A stretch of 7,030 bases of DNA from Thermoleophilaceae bacterium (GTDB taxonomy: Bacteria > Actinomycetota > Thermoleophilia > Solirubrobacterales > Thermoleophilaceae): the NCBI GenBank assembly GCA_013695855.1, contig JACCZR010000246.1, positions 1 to 7,030 on the forward strand, given 5' to 3'. Positions 4,872 to 7,030 of the stretch are shown here, piece after piece. How positions within the stretch are numbered: the first letter of the stretch is position 1; the number at the start of each line of letters is the position of its first letter. The translations under genes and the position numbers were made by a program. The notes under the pieces were generated by a model that saw only the letters and a program-made list of their open reading frames with translations, was not told the origin of the DNA and did not search any database.

Positions 4872-7030
4872 TCACGAGACTCGCTCCGAAAGCGCCTCGA
4901 GAACCGCCCCGGCGGCCTCGGGGAGAGAAACGGTCTCCCCGAGGCCGGTCGTCTCGGGCGCCTCGTCGCCGGTCGAGAAGAGCAGGACCGCCCGGCCCAG
5001 GCGGCGTCCGCGGAGGTCCACCCTGTCGAGCACCCCGCGCGGGTCGCGCATCCCGGCGTCCACCAGCGCTACCTCGAACCTCCGCTCGGCGCAGGCTCGG
5101 GCGGCCGCGGCGCCGCTCGTCACCCATTCGTGGTCTAGACCCAGCCGCAGCAGACCCGGCTCGAGCTCCGGGCGCACGTCCGATCGCCCCACCACCAGCA
5201 GGCGCGTCCGCCCGGCGAGCACCGCGGCGCCGAGGGCATCGGCCAGTGGCTCGGCCTCTACGGGCTTGGCCAGCCGCCACTCGCCGAAGAGGGCCTCGTT
5301 GCCCGAGAACACCGAGACGACCACCACGGGCGTACGTCGCAGAGCCGGATCCGCCCGAAGTGCACGCAGGACGTCGAAGCCGTTGCGCTCGGGCATGATC
5401 ACGTCGAGCGTGAGCGCGTCGAACTGTCCGGTCCGCAACCGCTCGAGAGCCTCTTCACCCGAGTGCGCCGTGACCGTACGGGCTCCGAAGGCGCGCAGGT
5501 GCCCGGCGATGATCTCGGCCGACTCGGGCTCGTCGTCGACTACGAGCACGCGCCGGCCCTTGATCGCCGCCCGTGGCTCGGGCCTTCTTATCGCCCCGGG
5601 TGCCTCGGCCGGCAGGCGCACTGTGAAGCGGCTCCCGCGCCCGGGCTCGCTGTGCACGCCGACCGTGCCCCTCTGCAGGTCCACGAGCGCGCGGACGATC
5701 GACAGGCCGAGCCCCGTGCCTCCCTCCCCGTCCTCGCGCCGGACGAAGCGCTCGAAGACACGCTCCAGTTCGTCACTCGACATTCCGCTTCCGTTGTCCT
5801 CGACCACCAGGGCAAGCTCGGAGCCCTCGTCCATGACCGACACCACGATGGTGCCGCCCTCGCCCGTGTAGCGGTTGGCGTTGGAGAGCAGGTTGGTCAC
5901 GATCTGGCGCGCGTGGCCGGGGTCGGCCAGCGCGCGCGGCAGGTCGGTGGGAAGGTCGAGCTCGAGGCGCTGACGGCGCTCGGCCAGTTGGGGCTCCATG
6001 AGCCGGGCCACCTCGCGGACCACCCCACCCAGGTCGAACAGGCGGGGATGCACCTCCATCTGCCCCGACTCCAGACGGGCGACGTCGAGCAAATCGTCGA
6101 CCAGCTCGACGAGGCGGTCGGTGCTGCGCAGGATCACCTGCACGAAGTCGCGCTCGCGCTCTCCCAGGCTCTCCGAGCCCGCGAGCAGCTCGACGAAGCC
6201 CTTGATCGATGTGAGGGGGCTGCGCAGCTCGTGCGAGGTGGTGGCGACGAAATCGGACTTGACCCGCTCGAGGCGCGCCCGCTCGGAGACGTCGCGGATT
6301 GTCCACACCACCCCCCCGCCAGAGCCCAGGCGCGCCGCTGTGATCGACAGGGTGCGGCCGCGCAACTCGCGCATGACCTCGCCGGCGAGTGCCTCCTCCA
6401 GCGGGGGCAGCGCGCCGTCCTCGCCGTAGCGGGCTCGCCCGCCCGCCCGCAGCTCGGGCACCACCGACTCAGCGCGTGGATTGACCGCCGAGACCACGCC
6501 ATCGGCCTCGACCACCACCAGGGCGTCGCCCAGGCTCGCCACTGTCACCGCGAGGCGCTCACGCTCCTCCTCGATGCGGCGCTGGGCCAACCCCAGGTCC
6601 TCGGCCATGCGGTTGAAGGCTCCGCCCAGGTCGCGAATCTCCTCGGGACCGCTCGGGTCCACCCGCTCGTCCAGCCGGCCGGAGGCAAAGCGCCGCGTCG
6701 CGCCCACCAGGTCGTCGAGCGGCCGGCGTATCGCGGTCAGCAGCGCGCCGATCAGCACCATCGCGCCGAGGAGGGCCAGGCCACCGGCCACTCCTGCGAC
6801 CACGAGCGAGTTACGCGTTTGATCTCGCGTGCGGGCGCGAGCTTCCGTTCGTCGCTCCTCCTGGCGCGCGGTGAGCGCGTCGTTGTTGCGCCGAGCGCTC
6901 CTCAGCGACGCCCCGAGCCGCGCCCTCGCGGCGGGGGTTCCCGCCGCACCGGCAAGGCGCCGTGTGCGTCGCTGCGAAACGACCCGTGCCCTCACCAGCC
7001 GCGCGCTCTGGCGGTCGCGGCCCGCCAGGG
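4872..7030 (-). CDS. Membrane-anchored hybrid sensor histidine kinase with two receivers (N-terminus outside window)
   Basis: Autophosphorylating sensor kinase. The frame is open through the right edge with no stop, so a GTG at 6995 is probably internal and the start lies beyond 7030. Numbering from 6995: residues 1-63 are Arg-rich and helical, probably the end of an extracytoplasmic sensor; 64-89 a TM helix; 90-140 HAMP; 147-240 PAS-like; 245-310 HisKA with H255 (SHELRSPL). 340-465 is HATPase, with N372 in the N box, G1 DNGSGM at 400-405, F box F414-F417 and G2 GTGLGLS at 426-432. REC1 (482-590) has D487-D488, D531, S561 and K577. REC2 (598-707) keeps D646 but lacks the acidic pair and the Lys, so it looks inactive. 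No HPt domain is seen. The HD-GYP gene follows 38 bp later. A first TM helix is presumably upstream. Confidence 0.95.
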   Translation of the reverse strand, partial: LAGRDRQSARLVRARVVSQRRTRRLAGAAGTPAARARLGASLRSARRNNDALTARQEERRTEARARTRDQTRNSLVVAGVAGGLALLGAMVLIGALLTAIRRPLDDLVGATRRFASGRLDERVDPSGPEEIRDLGGAFNRMAEDLGLAQRRIEEERERLAVTVASLGDALVVVEADGVVSAVNPRAESVVPELRAGGRARYGEDGALPPLEEALAGEVMRELRGRTLSITAARLGSGGGVVWTIRDVSERARLERVKSDFVATTSHELRSPLTSIKGFVELLAGSESLGERERDFVQVILRSTDRLVELVDDLLDVARLESGQMEVHPRLFDLGGVVREVARLMEPQLAERRQRLELDLPTDLPRALADPGHARQIVTNLLSNANRYTGEGGTIVVSVMDEGSELALVVEDNGSGMSSDELERVFERFVRREDGEGGTGLGLSIVRALVDLQRGTVGVHSEPGRGSRFTVRLPAEAPGAIRRPEPRAAIKGRRVLVVDDEPESAEIIAGHLRAFGARTVTAHSGEEALERLRTGQFDALTLDVIMPERNGFDVLRALRADPALRRTPVVVVSVFSGNEALFGEWRLAKPVEAEPLADALGAAVLAGRTRLLVVGRSDVRPELEPGLLRLGLDHEWVTSGAAAARACAERRFEVALVDAGMRDPRGVLDRVDLRGRRLGRAVLLFSTGDEAPETTGLGETVSLPEAAGAVLEALSERVS

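Noticed and set aside
4834..5280. N-terminal extension of the HD-GYP frame
   Set aside because: It overlaps the end of the kinase gene in another frame and is Arg/Gly-rich without a domain, while a good ribosome-binding site marks the start at 4833.
4117..5871. 584-codon plus-strand open frame opposite the HD-GYP and kinase genes
   Set aside because: Its composition is Arg/Ser/Pro-rich with no recognisable domain, and it is fully antisense to two genes with clear motifs. Long shadow frames are expected at this GC content.

Overview
All recognisable genes in this window lie on the minus strand and run as one train from position 7030 down to 1. GC is very high and third codon positions are strongly G/C. 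GTG starts are common, and long antisense open frames rich in Arg, Pro, Ser and Ala are shadows of the real genes. Protein flavour and gene content (CoaX, FolK, Dus, GreA and class II LysRS next to signalling genes) suggest a high-GC actinobacterium, perhaps of the Thermoleophilia/Solirubrobacterales type. That placement is inference; no marker here proves it.

Upstream block (7030-3697), signalling. A membrane-anchored hybrid histidine kinase is cut by the right window edge. It carries one visible TM helix, HAMP, a PAS-like region, HisKA, HATPase, a canonical receiver and a degenerate second receiver. An HD-GYP cyclic-di-GMP phosphodiesterase follows 38 bp later, and 3 bp after that a stand-alone CheY-like receiver. 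Together they look like an RpfG-type output (receiver plus HD-GYP) split over two adjacent genes, fed by a hybrid kinase.

Downstream block (3700-1), housekeeping. folK starts inside the stop codon of the receiver gene (4-base GTGA overlap), so the signalling block is joined to the cofactor and translation block. It is followed by coaX (type III pantothenate kinase), a short coding-like stretch with a hydrophobic segment in the same frame as coaX but after its stop codon, dusB (tRNA-dihydrouridine synthase), greA (transcript cleavage factor) and lysS (lysyl-tRNA synthetase, cut by the left edge). Spacings are 27, 122, 28 and 69 bp.

The non-coding content is small and there is no gene-free stretch over 300 bases. 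The clearest non-coding structure is a 47-bp imperfect palindrome between greA and lysS (808-854). Smaller items are a palindrome over the dusB stop codon, a hairpin that would place the HD-GYP ribosome-binding site in its loop, and an 8-bp direct repeat at the folK/coaX junction. I see no tRNA, rRNA, CRISPR, insertion sequence or phage gene. This is mostly an ordinary chromosomal operon. The points most worth a second look are the split signalling module coupled to folK, the in-frame tail after coaX, and the greA-lysS hairpin.
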